A stretch of DNA of 64,000 nucleotides, taken from JACPLA01 sp964602055 (GTDB lineage Bacteria > Bacteroidota > Ignavibacteria > UBA10030). Shown here piece by piece: positions 42,262-51,324 of the stretch (positions are counted from its first letter, which is position 1; each line of letters begins with the position of its first letter). The notes beneath the pieces were generated by a model. It ran no database searches. It was not told the origin of the DNA and worked only from the letters and a program-made list of their open reading frames with translations. A program made the position numbers and the translations under genes. The stretch lies in the NCBI GenBank assembly GCA_964602055.1, contig CAZRPU010000001.1, positions 1 to 64,000 on the forward strand, given 5' to 3'.

Positions 42262-43608
42262 ATGCCCCAACCTACGGGCTCTGAATACAGAATCACTGCT
42301 CGCGACCAGTCGGGACGAACCGTTCAAAGGTTCATCTTCGCTCCATCCTATTTCCAGGCCCGGAAAAAAGCGAAGACGATCTGCGAGTTGAACAAATCTT
42401 CCCTTGTCTCGCTCAAGAAGAAGAAGAATTACAACTACACGGTCCGGCGCGGGAACAAGGAGATCACCGGCATACAAAGCGCGTACACGCGTCAGGAAGT
42501 CATCTCAGCCTTGGAAAGGCTCGGATTCAAAGTACGGTTCGTGCGTCCCGCTTTCGAGTTCAAGATGGCCGCTTCGACGGGTGAAATCGTTTCTTTCATC
42601 GGAACGAGCGCCAAGCTCCTCGAACAAAAAATGCCATACACCGAAGTTCTGCGCATCATGTCGAACAATGTGCGGGACAACTATCTCAAGACGGCTCTGC
42701 GCGATATCATTCAGGACCTGAAGAACGGTGTTGACTCGCGCGACGCTTTTGCTCGCCAGGGCAAAGTCATCGGCGAGCATACGGCATTGATGCTCGGTAT
42801 CGCGTCAAAGAGCGGCAACATGACCTCTATCTTCCAAAGTGTTGCCCAGCTGGTGGAACGTCAGGCGGATTTCAAGAAGGGATTGACAAGCTCGCTGATT
42901 CTTCCTGCCGTGACGTCCTTGACCCTCATCGGCGCTATTGCCTTTTATGTCGTGTACTTGCTCCCCCAGATGGCGGAAATGCTCGCCCCGATGACCTCAA
43001 CAATGCCTCCGCTGACGAAAGCGACGCTCGAATTCAGTGCGTTTGTTCAGGAGAATATTGTCTGGATCGTCGTCCTGAGCCTGATGACGATCATTGGATT
43101 CTATGTCTATCTCCTTTCACCCACGGGTAACATGGCGTTTCATCGGTTTATCATCCGTGTTCCGTATATGGGCCGTATTCTTCGGAATACCAGTGTCGAG
43201 ATTTTTTGCAGGGTGCTCGGAATTGTCTACACCTCCTCGGGGGAGAACATCGACGCCATTCGCCTGGCAGGGGAGGCATCGGGGAATCGGTTTCTCGATA
43301 AGCAGATTAAAACGGTGGCGGTTCCGCTCATGCTCAAATACGGAACAGAGCTTGCTCATGCCCTTGAACAAACCACGTTCTTTCCCGACATGGTGATCTC
43401 GAGGTTCCGGACGGCGGGCGAAACAGGAGACGTGAAGGCAACTTCATCACAACTTGCCGACTACTATCAAATGGAAAATCAGTATGCCATGAAGAACCTG
43501 GTGAGTTTTATCGAAGTGGCAATTTCCATGATCATCATGGCAGCTCTCGTATTCCTCACATATCTTTCTTCAGAAACCGCGTCGATCCGGGTCGACCAAT
43601 ACCGCTGA
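42262..43608 (+). CDS. PilC/GspF-type inner-membrane platform protein
   Basis: The 448-residue product contains two T2SSF domains (about 105-235 and 295-440) and three membrane segments (about 215-240, 270-292, 418-440), the standard layout of type II secretion and type IV pilus platform proteins. The N-terminal ~100 residues hold two copies of a Y-x-G-x-A strand-helix motif (YRITARDQSGRTVQ with ARKKAKTI, then YNYTVRRGNKEITG with VISALERLGFKV); other family members have one. It would rotate to load pilin subunits. The ATPase gene follows three bases after the stop. Gene symbol withheld because pilus and secretion types cannot be told apart. Confidence 0.88.
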   Translation: MPQPTGSEYRITARDQSGRTVQRFIFAPSYFQARKKAKTICELNKSSLVSLKKKKNYNYTVRRGNKEITGIQSAYTRQEVISALERLGFKVRFVRPAFEFKMAASTGEIVSFIGTSAKLLEQKMPYTEVLRIMSNNVRDNYLKTALRDIIQDLKNGVDSRDAFARQGKVIGEHTALMLGIASKSGNMTSIFQSVAQLVERQADFKKGLTSSLILPAVTSLTLIGAIAFYVVYLLPQMAEMLAPMTSTMPPLTKATLEFSAFVQENIVWIVVLSLMTIIGFYVYLLSPTGNMAFHRFIIRVPYMGRILRNTSVEIFCRVLGIVYTSSGENIDAIRLAGEASGNRFLDKQIKTVAVPLMLKYGTELAHALEQTTFFPDMVISRFRTAGETGDVKATSSQLADYYQMENQYAMKNLVSFIEVAISMIIMAALVFLTYLSSETASIRVDQYR

Positions 43609-43611
43609 CCT

Positions 43612-45399
43612 ATGGAAGTCAAAAGAACAAAAAAAGAATTCGGAGAGGTCCTCATTGAGAAAGGAATTATCACGCCCGATATCCTTCTCAATGCGCTGGA
43701 CACCCTCAGCAAGGAAACGCAAAAAAACCGCCGCAAGCTTCCGCAGGTGCTGGTCGAAGATTACAACGTTGACCGCAACAAAGTGTATAAGGAAGTTGCG
43801 GATTTCTATGCGTTCAAGTCCCTTGATATTACAAAATTCACCATTGATGATGCCGTCATGGCATCCATCCGCAAGGAATTGAACGCCCTGCCGGTTTCGA
43901 TCAGAGAACTTGCCGTGGAGCATCACGTCATGCCGTTCGTTCCCGATCCGGAAAACCCCGAGCGCCTTTTTGTGATAACGCCGGACCCGACCAAATCGGA
44001 GGTTCATCTCATCGCTCGCACCTTCCCCTATCGGAAGTTCGAATTGTTCTATTGCAGTTTCGACCAGTACGAAGACCTCTGGAAGCGCGTGAATATCGGC
44101 AGGTCGACGTACAAGGACAAGGAGTCGACCCTGCGCGACGAGACGCAGTCCGTTTTGGACGAAGACGCAGAGCTGTATGAACAAGTTCTGGAAGAAGAGA
44201 TCAACAGGAGCGGGCTTGTCGATTTGGTGGAAAATATCTTCATGGACGCTGTGAGGGTTGGAGCCAGCGACATCCACGTTGTTCCGCGGGGCGAACGCAC
44301 AACAGAGTTTCATTTCAGAGTCGACGGACGGCTTTCCTTGTGGTACACGCATTCGGAAAGCCGCGCCGAAGCGGTCTCGGCCGTGGTCAAAGACAGAGCG
44401 ATGAATATCGACAGGTTCGAACGCAACACGGCCCAGGACGGTTTTGCACAGTTTACGATCGACCGCAAAACAGTCCGCTTCCGCGTCTCCGTTATCCCTG
44501 TGGTCGGAAAAGAACTGAGGAGCAAGCTCGAATCGGTGGTGATCAGGGTTCTGCAGGAACCGAAGGTCGGGACGTCTATCGAAGAGTTGGGATTCGAGGA
44601 ATATTCCCGGGACAGCTTTGTCAAAGCTATCAAGAAGCCGTACGGCATCGTTATCGTCACCGGTCCAACCGGAAGCGGAAAGAGTACTACCCTCGTTGCA
44701 GCCCTGAAGACCGTTATGGACCCGTCCCTCAACGTTATAACCGTCGAGGACCCGGTGGAATACTTCATCGACGGTGCCCGCCAGGTCAAGTTGAATCCAA
44801 AACTGGATTTCGAAGGTGCCCTCAGGGCAATCCTACGGCACGATCCGGATATTGTCATGGTGGGTGAGATCCGCGATCATATCACTGCAAATATCGCGGT
44901 GAAGCTTGCCAACACCGGACACCTGACGTTTTCCACGCTCCACACCAACGATGCGCCAAGCGCCATTTCCCGTTTGTACAAGATGGGTGTTGAACCCTTC
45001 TTGCTGGCCTACTCGATCAACATGGTTCTTGCGCAGCGTCTTCTCCGGAAACTCTGCCTCAAATGCAGAAGCCCCATCACCAATCCCGATGTCGAGGCTT
45101 TGACCAAACTCGGAATGACCAAGGAAGAAATGAAGAAGGCGACGCTCTTCCGGCCGATCGGATGCTCAGATTGCATGAACGGATACCGGGGGAGAACCGC
45201 CATTCATGAAGCTCTCTACTTCACGAAAGATATTCGCAAAATTGTTTTGGAAGCCGAGGGATTGGTCGATGAGGAGAAACTGCGAAAACAGGCGATTCAC
45301 CAGGGTATGCGCACATTACGCCAGTCAGCCGTGGCGCTTCTGGCCGATGGAATCACTTCGATGGAAGAGGTCGCCAGCGCAACCGTCGATGAAGAGTAG
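43612..45399 (+). CDS. PilB/GspE-type assembly ATPase
   Basis: The 595-residue product has an N-terminal domain (1-190) of the MshE_N/GspE type and the AAA-like core: Walker A GPTGSGKSTT (351-360), the Asp box, Walker B (IVMVGEIRD, about 414-422) and the His box. A tetra-cysteine zinc site is present (C482, C485, C518, C521). It powers fibre extension by ATP hydrolysis at the inner face of the membrane, acting on the PilC-like platform encoded just upstream. All motifs are present. The length is close to that of PilB. No retraction ATPase (PilT) is in the window. Confidence 0.93.
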   Translation: MEVKRTKKEFGEVLIEKGIITPDILLNALDTLSKETQKNRRKLPQVLVEDYNVDRNKVYKEVADFYAFKSLDITKFTIDDAVMASIRKELNALPVSIRELAVEHHVMPFVPDPENPERLFVITPDPTKSEVHLIARTFPYRKFELFYCSFDQYEDLWKRVNIGRSTYKDKESTLRDETQSVLDEDAELYEQVLEEEINRSGLVDLVENIFMDAVRVGASDIHVVPRGERTTEFHFRVDGRLSLWYTHSESRAEAVSAVVKDRAMNIDRFERNTAQDGFAQFTIDRKTVRFRVSVIPVVGKELRSKLESVVIRVLQEPKVGTSIEELGFEEYSRDSFVKAIKKPYGIVIVTGPTGSGKSTTLVAALKTVMDPSLNVITVEDPVEYFIDGARQVKLNPKLDFEGALRAILRHDPDIVMVGEIRDHITANIAVKLANTGHLTFSTLHTNDAPSAISRLYKMGVEPFLLAYSINMVLAQRLLRKLCLKCRSPITNPDVEALTKLGMTKEEMKKATLFRPIGCSDCMNGYRGRTAIHEALYFTKDIRKIVLEAEGLVDEEKLRKQAIHQGMRTLRQSAVALLADGITSMEEVASATVDEE

Positions 45400-45478
45400 G
45401 CTTGTGCCATAGGTCACTGTGGCTCAGTCGCAACGGGCTTATGTTATTTATAGAGAATAGATCAATGCAAGGGAGAGA

Positions 45479-46003
45479 ATGAGCCTAGGGCAGACAATGC
45501 TGAGCGTTGCGACCCTCGTGGCACTCACGGTCATGGTGGTCACTTCGCAACGGTACCTGATTGAAGGCCAGAAGGAGGCCATTGGGGCTGAGTGCCTGGA
45601 CCTGGCGACGATGCAAGCAGAAGCTCTTCTGGGAGAGATAACTCGGAAAAAGTATGATCTGAACACGACCTACAGCTATTACCAGTCTACGAGCGAGTTC
45701 ACAGCTGCGGGTTCGCTCGGCCCAAATAGCGCCGAACGAAATGCAGTTAGTCCCTGGCCCGATGTGAAGGCGTACAAGTCCAATACCGCATTTGACGATG
45801 TTGACGATTACAACAACTATGAACGAACAGTGAATACGGATTTGATCTCCGGAATCCGCCTTACGGTCGAGGTGTATTACGTTTCGGAGAACAACACGAC
45901 GCAGAAAGTCTATTATCAGACGTATATGAAGAGAGTGGTGGTGAAGGCGGAACATACGACGTACCTCAAACCGGTCACCTTCAGCACGGTGGTGGCGTAC
46001 TAA
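45479..46003 (+). CDS. Non-canonical pilin-like protein A
   Basis: The 174-residue product begins MSLGQTMLSVATLVALTVMVV, a hydrophobic helix right after a short polar start, then an acidic helix (EGQKEAIGAECLDLATMQAEALLGEI) and a strand-rich C-terminal region with YSYYQS, VEVYYVSENN and VVVKAE. It is shaped like a pseudopilin but lacks the GFTLIE motif; after the Gly the fifth residue is Ser, not Glu. AAGGGAGA precedes the ATG. The stop overlaps the next start (TAATG). Position after PilC and PilB supports a fibre subunit role; it is not proven. Confidence 0.7.
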   Translation: MSLGQTMLSVATLVALTVMVVTSQRYLIEGQKEAIGAECLDLATMQAEALLGEITRKKYDLNTTYSYYQSTSEFTAAGSLGPNSAERNAVSPWPDVKAYKSNTAFDDVDDYNNYERTVNTDLISGIRLTVEVYYVSENNTTQKVYYQTYMKRVVVKAEHTTYLKPVTFSTVVAY

Positions 46004-46554
46004 TGGGCGTCATGTTCGATATTATCGGTTCGATTCTCGTGAGGACCGCGATCGTTCTGATCATCCTGAGGATGAATGTTTCGCTGAACACCATGGCGAC
46101 CGAGGCTATTGCCCATTCCACCATTCAGCAAGAGCTTGCGATTCTCCGGAGTGTGATGAGTACCGACTTTGACTACGCCGGGTACAATGTGCCCGTCGGG
46201 ACGGCATTCGTCGATGCAAAAGAGGATAAGATCACATTCAAGGGCGATCTGAATAATGACGGGACGGCCGAGACGATCGCCTATTACTATGGAAGCAAAA
46301 CCGAATTGTCCAATACGCCGAACCCTGAGGATCGAAAGCTGTACCGGCAGATTGGTTCCGGAACACCCCTGAATGTCGCCAACGGCATTACGAAATGCGT
46401 TTTTACCTATTACAATAACAGCGGTGTTGCGACGACGACCAAAAGCGAAATCAAATCGTTCTCGATAAGCGTCACCATGCAGGATGGGGCCCCCATTGAT
46501 AACCGATACCCCTCGACCTATTGGGAACAATCTTTTTTTCCACCTAATCTCTAG
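46003..46554 (+). CDS. Non-canonical pilin-like protein B (GspJ-like shape)
   Basis: The 183-residue product starts MGVMFDIIGSILVRTAIVLIILRMNVSLN, a single hydrophobic N-terminal helix, followed by helix QQELAILRSVMSTDFDYAG and a strand-rich domain (ITFKGDLNNDGTAETIAYYYG, CVFTYYNNSGV, FSISVTM). The second half resembles minor pseudopilins of the GspJ/PulJ group in shape (a strand sheet with GD and NDG turns), but there is no prepilin cleavage motif. Its start overlaps the stop of protein A, so translation is coupled. Confidence 0.68.
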   Translation: MGVMFDIIGSILVRTAIVLIILRMNVSLNTMATEAIAHSTIQQELAILRSVMSTDFDYAGYNVPVGTAFVDAKEDKITFKGDLNNDGTAETIAYYYGSKTELSNTPNPEDRKLYRQIGSGTPLNVANGITKCVFTYYNNSGVATTTKSEIKSFSISVTMQDGAPIDNRYPSTYWEQSFFPPNL

Positions 46555-46574
46555 CGCAGAGAGGAGCTTGAGCG

Positions 46575-47006
46575 ATGGGATCTTCAAAAATTATCTTCGT
46601 TGGAGCCGTTGCCGTTGTCGTTGGTATCTTCGGCTTCGGAATCAAAAAAGCTGAAAAAGAATCAGCGCAAATTGCGGCAGTGCACGCCTATAAGCTGCAG
46701 GCGAAAACACTTGCGGATCAGGGCCTGAACCTCGCTGTCCGGAGATTGCCGACGAGCATCGGTTCTGTGACCCCTCGTGCTGAAGTTCGCACGACGAACG
46801 AAGGAACATTTGGTTACAGTTCTTCGGTGTCAGATTTTGGCGCTGGAAAAGTTACCGTTGTCGCCTATGGCATCTCAAACGGACAAAGGGCGAATGTCAC
46901 ATCGGTGGTTCAGAATTTCCCCGCCGGTACTACCCTTCCTGCAGGCACGAAGGCGTGGAATCGGTGGAAGCTTCTGAGTTCGGTCAGGACGTTCACGACC
47001 CAATAG
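46575..47006 (+). CDS. Non-canonical pilin-like protein C
   Basis: The 143-residue product starts MGSSKIIFVGAVAVVVGIFGFGIKKAEKES, again an N-terminal hydrophobic helix, followed by an alpha-helical stretch (IAAVHAYKLQAKTLADQGLNLAVRRLP) and a short strand-rich tail. The layout is like GspK or PilX minor pilins but about half their length. GAGGAG precedes the ATG. It closes the operon. No prepilin motif is present, and no leader peptidase gene is in the window. Confidence 0.65.
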   Translation: MGSSKIIFVGAVAVVVGIFGFGIKKAEKESAQIAAVHAYKLQAKTLADQGLNLAVRRLPTSIGSVTPRAEVRTTNEGTFGYSSSVSDFGAGKVTVVAYGISNGQRANVTSVVQNFPAGTTLPAGTKAWNRWKLLSSVRTFTTQ

Positions 47007-47111
47007 TTCGGCGCGACTGTCCGGGTTTGAGATTGGTCGTGAAGGTGATACTCCCGGTATGTCGTGTTCCTCTCACGGTCCGGTCGTAATGGGCGATCGG
47101 ACCGCAATAAT

Positions 47112-47141
47112 AAAAAAAAGGCCGGCAGCAATGCCGGCCTT
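47112..47141 (-). terminator. Rho-independent terminator of the unknown secreted-protein gene
   Basis: A 10-bp perfect stem (47118-47127 with 47132-47141) with a GCAA loop is preceded on the plus strand by a run of A residues, giving a T-run on the minus strand. The plus-strand pilin operon ends just to the left, with no separate T-run of its own. Confidence 0.85.
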
Positions 47142-47162
47142 CTTCGTTCATACAGGGTCTGT

Positions 47163-47885
47163 CTATCGAATGGGCACGTTCCAGTACACCTGGCTGCTTT
47201 TTCTGTTGACCAGGGCAAGCTCGGTAGGAATGAGCTCCAGGACAGCCTGGTTCTTCACGTCGGTCTTTTCGATATCGATTTTCGTCTTCACGCGGAAATA
47301 GATCTGTTCTTCGTCTGCCTTTGCCGATCGGGCGAGATCTCTGCTCACTTGCCATTTATTGCCCTTCGGAAGATCGATGTACAGGCTGGAAGTCCTGTAA
47401 CCCTTTCTGATGGAATCGGCAAGCGCGACATAGGGATTCTTTCGAATGACGCACTGAACAATGGGAATATTATACGGTGCATCTACGACCGTGGGGGAAT
47501 GGAGGCCGAACATCTGTTTGTCTGCGTCGTATGCTCCAAGGCTTGCTTTGAAGAGGACGATGAACTCACGCTGATCGAGTTTCTGGTCCCGGCTGTACTT
47601 GACGACCTTTGCGAGATATTGCCGCCTGGAATCGGTCACTCTCCGCTCGTACTCCGATGACGTTTCGAATTCGTCCCTTTCCTTGATTGAGGTCAGGTAA
47701 TTCTCCATTTCGTTCTTGAGAAATGTCCACACCTGTTTGAGGGTTTCCGTGAACTGCTCTGGCATCATGGCATCATCGGCAGGTGAAGTCACGGCTTCCT
47801 GCTGTGCGGGGGAGAGGGAGAAAAAGAAACAGAGTGCCCAGAGTGCCAAAAACCGGAATCTCATTGTTTGAAGAATTGTGCGCAT
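47163..47885 (-). CDS. Secreted protein of unknown family
   Basis: The 240-residue product has a signal peptide (MRTILQTMRFRFLALWALCFFFSLSPAQQ), a helical part with EQFTETLKQVWTFLKNEMENYL, and a strand-rich C-terminal domain (YFRVKTKIDIEKTDVKNQAVLELIPTELALVN). The start at 47885 has GGAGGAAG upstream; a longer reading would run into the ferrochelatase gene. I do not recognise the family. It ends just after the pilus operon, convergent with it. Confidence 0.6.
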   Translation of the reverse strand: MRTILQTMRFRFLALWALCFFFSLSPAQQEAVTSPADDAMMPEQFTETLKQVWTFLKNEMENYLTSIKERDEFETSSEYERRVTDSRRQYLAKVVKYSRDQKLDQREFIVLFKASLGAYDADKQMFGLHSPTVVDAPYNIPIVQCVIRKNPYVALADSIRKGYRTSSLYIDLPKGNKWQVSRDLARSAKADEEQIYFRVKTKIDIEKTDVKNQAVLELIPTELALVNRKSSQVYWNVPIR

Positions 47886-48019
47886 AGAGACTTCCTCCGC
47901 CGTGAACGAATATCGCCGAATCCGGCTCGTGCGAGCCAGTGACTGCAAGGTAAAACTTTTTTGCCAAATGCGCATGGCTTTTTTTCCACGTTCTTCCCTG
48001 AAAGAAACTGCTCCGGATT

Positions 48020-49096
48020 CTATGGCTCGTCCCGCACCGGAGTGATCCAGGGACAAAGCGAAGGAACACCTGTTCCGGATCCACCGGGCAGTTTGCCGCA
48101 GTTTTTGTTCGGCCGAAAACCGGCGTCGATTCTTTCGGCGACAAGCTCGGCGAGGCAGCGAATAAAGAGCGGGTGAGAATTGAGTGCCGGCATCATCTCA
48201 AACTGCTGAATCCCAGCTTTCTGAGCAACTTCCCTCGCTTCAATATTGATTTCATGGAGTGTTTCCACGTGTTCTGTCACGAAAGCGACAGGAACGACAA
48301 GAAGGTGTCGACGCCCACGCCGCGCGAGATCTCTGATGGTTCCATTCAGCGAAGGTTCAAGCCACCGGGATGATCCCACCTTGCTCTGATAGCAAATGAC
48401 ATGCGGCGCTGACCAGCTGCCGGCGCGCATCGTTGATCGGACCGTTTCTTCCACGTGGAGCTGATACGGGTCTCCTTTTGCAATGAAGTCGATGGGAACC
48501 CCGTGCGCGCTGAAAACCAGGTCAATGTCATGCATTGCGATGGAGTGAAAACGCTCCAGTGTCGAGTTTATGTTGTCAACAAGAGACTCCACATACAACG
48601 GATGGCTGGGATAACAACAAACAAGCTTCGTTGCGCTGTTTTGAAAACCCGCTGAACGTGTCTTGCGGTTCCATTCATGTATGCTCGAAAGAGTGGTCGC
48701 TCGGGAGAATTGAGGATACAGCGGCAGAAGGACCATGTGGTCGAATGATCGGCCTTTGAGGAGGTCAATGGCGTCTTCTGTGAAGGGTTTCGAATACCTC
48801 ATGGCAATCACAACCGTCGCCTGAATCCCCATGACACCCAGAGCTGCTTTGAGGGAGACCGCCTGGCCTTCCGTCAGTTCCCGAATAGGCGATTTTCCTC
48901 CCAGGGCGCGGTAATGATCGGCCACATGAGGTGCCCGTCGGGAAGCAATGCGACGTGCGAGAATATTCCTTGCGAAGAAGGCCCCCGGAAAGTCAAAAAT
49001 GTCGGGATCGCGAAAAAGATTATAGAGGAAGGGTTCAACGGTCTCGATGGAATCAGGACCACCGAGTTGAAACAAGACCACGGCGACGTTCGGCAT
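48020..49096 (-). CDS. hemH: Ferrochelatase
   Basis: The 358-residue product has the ferrochelatase signatures: VVLFQLGGPDS near the start, MRYSKPFTEDAI, the catalytic His in VFSAHGVP (about residue 197), and the C-terminal VTEHVETLHEIN acidic region that binds the metal. It inserts ferrous iron into protoporphyrin IX (or coproporphyrin III) to make haem. Length is within the normal range. It starts 14 bases after the stop of the KefB-type gene and is probably co-transcribed with it; no other haem biosynthesis gene is in the window. Confidence 0.92.
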   Translation of the reverse strand: MPNVAVVLFQLGGPDSIETVEPFLYNLFRDPDIFDFPGAFFARNILARRIASRRAPHVADHYRALGGKSPIRELTEGQAVSLKAALGVMGIQATVVIAMRYSKPFTEDAIDLLKGRSFDHMVLLPLYPQFSRATTLSSIHEWNRKTRSAGFQNSATKLVCCYPSHPLYVESLVDNINSTLERFHSIAMHDIDLVFSAHGVPIDFIAKGDPYQLHVEETVRSTMRAGSWSAPHVICYQSKVGSSRWLEPSLNGTIRDLARRGRRHLLVVPVAFVTEHVETLHEINIEAREVAQKAGIQQFEMMPALNSHPLFIRCLAELVAERIDAGFRPNKNCGKLPGGSGTGVPSLCPWITPVRDEP

Positions 49097-49110
49097 GATG
49101 CTCCGGGATA

Positions 49111-51087
49111 CTACTCGGTTTTGGAAAGGTACTGAAATGCCTTGTCCATGCTGGCGTGATTTCCCACGAGGACAAGGATGTCTCCCGCCTCCACGCGGAA
49201 ATCGGGAAGAGGAGTGACAAACGGTTTTTCATTGCGCACAACGGCGATCAGCGATGCTCCGGTCATTCCCGACAGGTTGAGGTCGCCCAACGTTTGTCCG
49301 GACGCCTTGCAGGAATCCGTGACAAGAAAAATGTCGGAGGTCCCGGCTGTCAGGTAGCGCGCCACACGATCCAGTCCCTGCGCCGTTTGGGGCACACCGC
49401 GCAGAATGCTGTAATTCTCATCCCTGATAATCTGGATCTGGGCATTGATCACATTGCGCGGGAGGTGGTAGTGATCCAAAACACGGGTGAAAATTTCTAT
49501 GGATGTTTCAAACTCCTCGGGTATGACTTCATTGGCACCGAGGTGAATAAGCCCGTCGACTTCTGCGACGAGCCTCGTTCGAACGATAATATGGAGGTTG
49601 GGATTCAAAGCCCTCGCGAGGCGAACGGATGTCCGTGTGGCTGCCGGGTCGGATATCGTAAAGACAATCAAGCGTGCGTTTTCAATGTGGCATCGCTCGA
49701 GGATCTCCTTGCGCGTGATGTCGCCGAAAACAGAATGAGAACCCTCTTTGCGCAGAGCGTGAATCGAGTCGGCATCCGTTTCCACAACAACATGGGGAAT
49801 TCCTGTTTCATTCAGTACACGCACGAGATTTCTTCCGTTGACCCCGAACCCGGCGATAACAACATGATCCTGAAGTACCTGAACCGGTTCTTTGGTATCC
49901 TCCGCTTTGCGCGGAAGGGGAACAAGGTGCTGCGTCTTTTCCGCAAAAGAGGGTGCCAGCGAAATGATCAAAGGAGAGATCAGCATGGACAAAATGGATG
50001 CCCCCAGAAAGTGTTGATGAAGACTCTCATCCAACAGCCCAACGGAGAGGCCGACTTGAGCGAGCACGAAAGAGAATTCTCCAACCTGGGCGAGGCTGAG
50101 TGACGAAATAATGGCTGTTCGGGCAGACGACCGGAGGAGAAGAGCTATGGGAAAGACGACGATGGCCTTTATCACAAGTATTCCTACCCCTATCGCCAGG
50201 ACGGCCGGCAAGTGCTCGAGAAGAAACGATCGATTCAAGAGCATGCCGATAGAGATAAAGAAGAGGCTTGTGAACAGGTCCCGAAACGATGTTATTTCGG
50301 CCCCCACCTCAAGATGGTATTGCGTTTCAGAAACCAGGAGGCCGGCGAGAAATCCCCCGAGCGCATAGGAAAACCCCAGTGAGGCCGTGGCAACCGACAG
50401 GAGCATGCAAATCAGCAGCGAACCGAGAAGAAATGCTTCCCTCACCTGCGTCTTGACAATTTGGTCAAAGAGCTTGGCCAGCACCGGCCTTGCAACAAGA
50501 AAAATTATGACGAGGGCAGCAATCGTCAGTCCCAACCGAACCATGATGGTATCGAGAGAGCCGCTCTCCTGACCGGAGAGCAACGGTGTGAGGACAATCA
50601 TGGGGACGATGCAGAAATCCTGAAACAGGAGGATCCCAATAATGAGTTTGCCGTGAGGCGTATCGAGTTCCGAACGGTCTGCGAGGAGTTTGAAAACAAT
50701 CGCCGTACTGCTCAAGGCGACAAGGAATCCAAAAAAGACCCGCTGACCAGTCGAGAATTCTGTGAACCCTGCAAGAGCAATGATGAGGCCCGCAGTAATC
50801 AGGACCTGCAAACCGCCGGCTATGATAAATTGACGCCAAATGGACCGCATTAAAGGAAGGGAGAACTCCAAGCCGATCACGAAAAGAAGGAGGACGACAC
50901 CAATTTCGGCGAACGCCTCGATGACCGATGACTCTGCAACGATATTGAGGCCCGGCGGCCCAATGAGAACGCCCGTGAGCAAGAATCCGACTATGCTCGG
51001 GATACGGAGCGGCCTGCTGATCATGATGATGATAACGGCAGCAAGCAGAATGACAACGAGATCGCCGAGAAAAGGAAGTTGATGCAT
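49111..51087 (-). CDS. CPA2-family cation:proton antiporter with TrkA domains (KefB type)
   Basis: The 658-residue product has about 12-13 membrane segments (residues 5-385) with the family's LLTGVLIGPPGLN and LLLFVIGLEFS motifs. A TrkA_N NAD-binding domain follows (about 415-535, starting VVIAGFGVNGRNLVRVL), then a TrkA_C domain (about 570-655). This is the layout of KefB/KefC and related K+/H+ antiporters gated by nucleotides. The start at 51087 lies in an area with weak ribosome signals; an upstream in-frame start at 51141 is possible. A poor TTGTAA/CATATT pair lies upstream. It should control cytoplasmic K+ and pH. Confidence 0.88.
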   Translation of the reverse strand: MHQLPFLGDLVVILLAAVIIIMISRPLRIPSIVGFLLTGVLIGPPGLNIVAESSVIEAFAEIGVVLLLFVIGLEFSLPLMRSIWRQFIIAGGLQVLITAGLIIALAGFTEFSTGQRVFFGFLVALSSTAIVFKLLADRSELDTPHGKLIIGILLFQDFCIVPMIVLTPLLSGQESGSLDTIMVRLGLTIAALVIIFLVARPVLAKLFDQIVKTQVREAFLLGSLLICMLLSVATASLGFSYALGGFLAGLLVSETQYHLEVGAEITSFRDLFTSLFFISIGMLLNRSFLLEHLPAVLAIGVGILVIKAIVVFPIALLLRSSARTAIISSLSLAQVGEFSFVLAQVGLSVGLLDESLHQHFLGASILSMLISPLIISLAPSFAEKTQHLVPLPRKAEDTKEPVQVLQDHVVIAGFGVNGRNLVRVLNETGIPHVVVETDADSIHALRKEGSHSVFGDITRKEILERCHIENARLIVFTISDPAATRTSVRLARALNPNLHIIVRTRLVAEVDGLIHLGANEVIPEEFETSIEIFTRVLDHYHLPRNVINAQIQIIRDENYSILRGVPQTAQGLDRVARYLTAGTSDIFLVTDSCKASGQTLGDLNLSGMTGASLIAVVRNEKPFVTPLPDFRVEAGDILVLVGNHASMDKAFQYLSKTE

Positions 51088-51253
51088 AGAGCACGGCTTT
51101 GTGGCTGAGGATGATTGCGAGAAATGAATTCTCAATCTCAATATGCGGTTGAAGTTCCATAATTACAAGTGATTGTGGTCCATGCAAGGCGGCCGTCAGC
51201 CGAAGTCCATCAAGCTGGACTCTTGCAAACGGTGATGAATCCACGTCCTCACC

Positions 51254-51282
51254 TTGCCTTTCGTGCTTTGACTCGCTATATT
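51254..51282 (+). promoter_or_regulatory. Promoter of the M20 dipeptidase gene
   Basis: TTGCCT (51254-51259) and TATATT (51277-51282) are 17 bases apart. The expected start near 51289 is 36 bases before the ATG. Confidence 0.65.
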
Positions 51283-51324
51283 TTTCTTTTGCGTATTGCT
51301 CATGTCGACCAAAGGAAATCGCTT

